This document shows positions 63,908-64,000 of a stretch of 64,000 bases of DNA, piece by piece (within the stretch, counting starts at the first letter, position 1; each line of letters opens with the position of its first letter). The stretch lies in assembly GCF_003047285.1 (NCBI RefSeq), contig NZ_PZYX01000013.1, positions 49,613-113,612 on the forward strand. Reading direction: 5' to 3'. The position numbers were made by a program, and so were the translations under genes. The stretch is from Nocardioides allogilvus (lineage in GTDB: Bacteria; Actinomycetota; Actinomycetes; Propionibacteriales; Nocardioidaceae). Below the pieces are notes generated by a model. That model had not been told where the DNA came from, ran no database searches, and worked only from the letters and a program-made list of their open reading frames with translations.

Positions 63908-64000
63908 CGGATTCATATGGTCGAAGCAACGCTTGAAGGAGCGTTGTATGCCGAAGACATTCCCGGTTGAAGTGCGTGAGGCGTTTGTGGAGTTGATCTG
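63908..64000 (+). mobile_element. Left end of an insertion sequence inside glcD
   Basis: Sequence after about 63907 is unrelated to GlcD. It starts with an AT-richer leader carrying an AAGGAG site and an ORF beginning MPKTFPVEVREAFVELI, like IS3-type transposase OrfA. The junction falls within a few bases of 63905-63908. Terminal inverted repeats cannot be confirmed because only one end is visible. Confidence 0.65.
63948..64000 (+). CDS. IS transposase (partial, OrfA-like N-terminus)
   Basis: The first 17 residues (MPKTFPVEVREAFVELI) resemble the start of IS3-family OrfA transposases (HTH_Tnp). An AAGGAG site lies 7 nt before the ATG. The rest lies outside the window, so the family is not certain. 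Confidence 0.55.
   Translation, partial: MPKTFPVEVREAFVELI

Overview
The window is a high-GC actinobacterial chromosome segment, probably from a Nocardioides-like member of the Nocardioidaceae. Three things support this: the GC-rich codon use with frequent GTG and TTG starts, the many starts that look leaderless (a TANNNT -10 box 6-7 nt upstream), and a conserved actinobacterial gene order that reads rightward as rsmE-dnaJ-hrcA, DUF3097-hemW, lepA, rpsT, holA-comEC-comEA-degV, leuS. The family-level assignment is inference.

Layout 1-37.5 kb, core backbone with accessory genes. Positions 1-2.7 kb hold the heat-shock operon hrcA-dnaJ-rsmE, with a CIRCE operator. 2.8-11 kb hold a PhoX/DUF839 protein, an MBL hydrolase, an acidic protein, DUF3097, hemW, an acyl-CoA synthetase, and a MerR/flavoprotein pair sharing a perfect palindrome. 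11-16.8 kb is accessory: an AraC regulator, a twice-frameshifted metal-binding family gene, a four-gene cassette with a WXG-containing protein, an AlkZ-like glycosylase candidate, an XdhC-type Rossmann protein and hutD. 16.8-31.2 kb hold lepA, a GNAT, an APH-fold kinase, rpsT, the comEA-comEC-holA operon, degV, an HTH protein, a secreted subtilisin-like protease and leuS. leuS is preceded by a leaderless Leu-Leu-Leu leader peptide and an intrinsic terminator, which looks like a ribosome-mediated attenuator. 31.3-38.3 kb hold DUF4870, an HTH regulator with an MFS transporter, an SDR, and an amino-sugar locus. That locus is GntR-nagA-galK, divergent from nagB, with dre-like operators.

Layout 38.3-64 kb, an energy and carbon-fixation island. 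It begins just after nagB with a degenerate tRNA-Ser-like sequence, a likely attachment scar. It then carries a LysR regulator, an oxalate/formate-type MFS transporter with its 40-residue small partner, an NAD-dependent molybdenum formate dehydrogenase (fdsG-fdsB-fdsA-fdsD), fdhD, an MFS transporter, an FdhF/YdeP oxidoreductase, moaA and DUF6457. The Calvin-Benson block follows: red-type RuBisCO cbbL-cbbS with activase cbbX, divergent cbbR, a class I aldolase, an embedded GAF histidine kinase and NarL-type regulator, then rpe-tkt-cbbY and a glycolate-oxidase-like glcD. glcD is cut at about 63.9 kb by sequence that begins a transposase.

How it fits together (inference): formate is imported and oxidised to CO2 and NADH, and RuBisCO fixes CO2 with sugar rearrangement by aldolase, transketolase and epimerase. 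CbbY would remove the inhibitory xylulose-1,5-bisphosphate, and GlcD would recycle phosphoglycolate-derived glycolate. Phosphoribulokinase, GAPDH and FBPase are not in the window, so autotrophy cannot be concluded from this segment alone.
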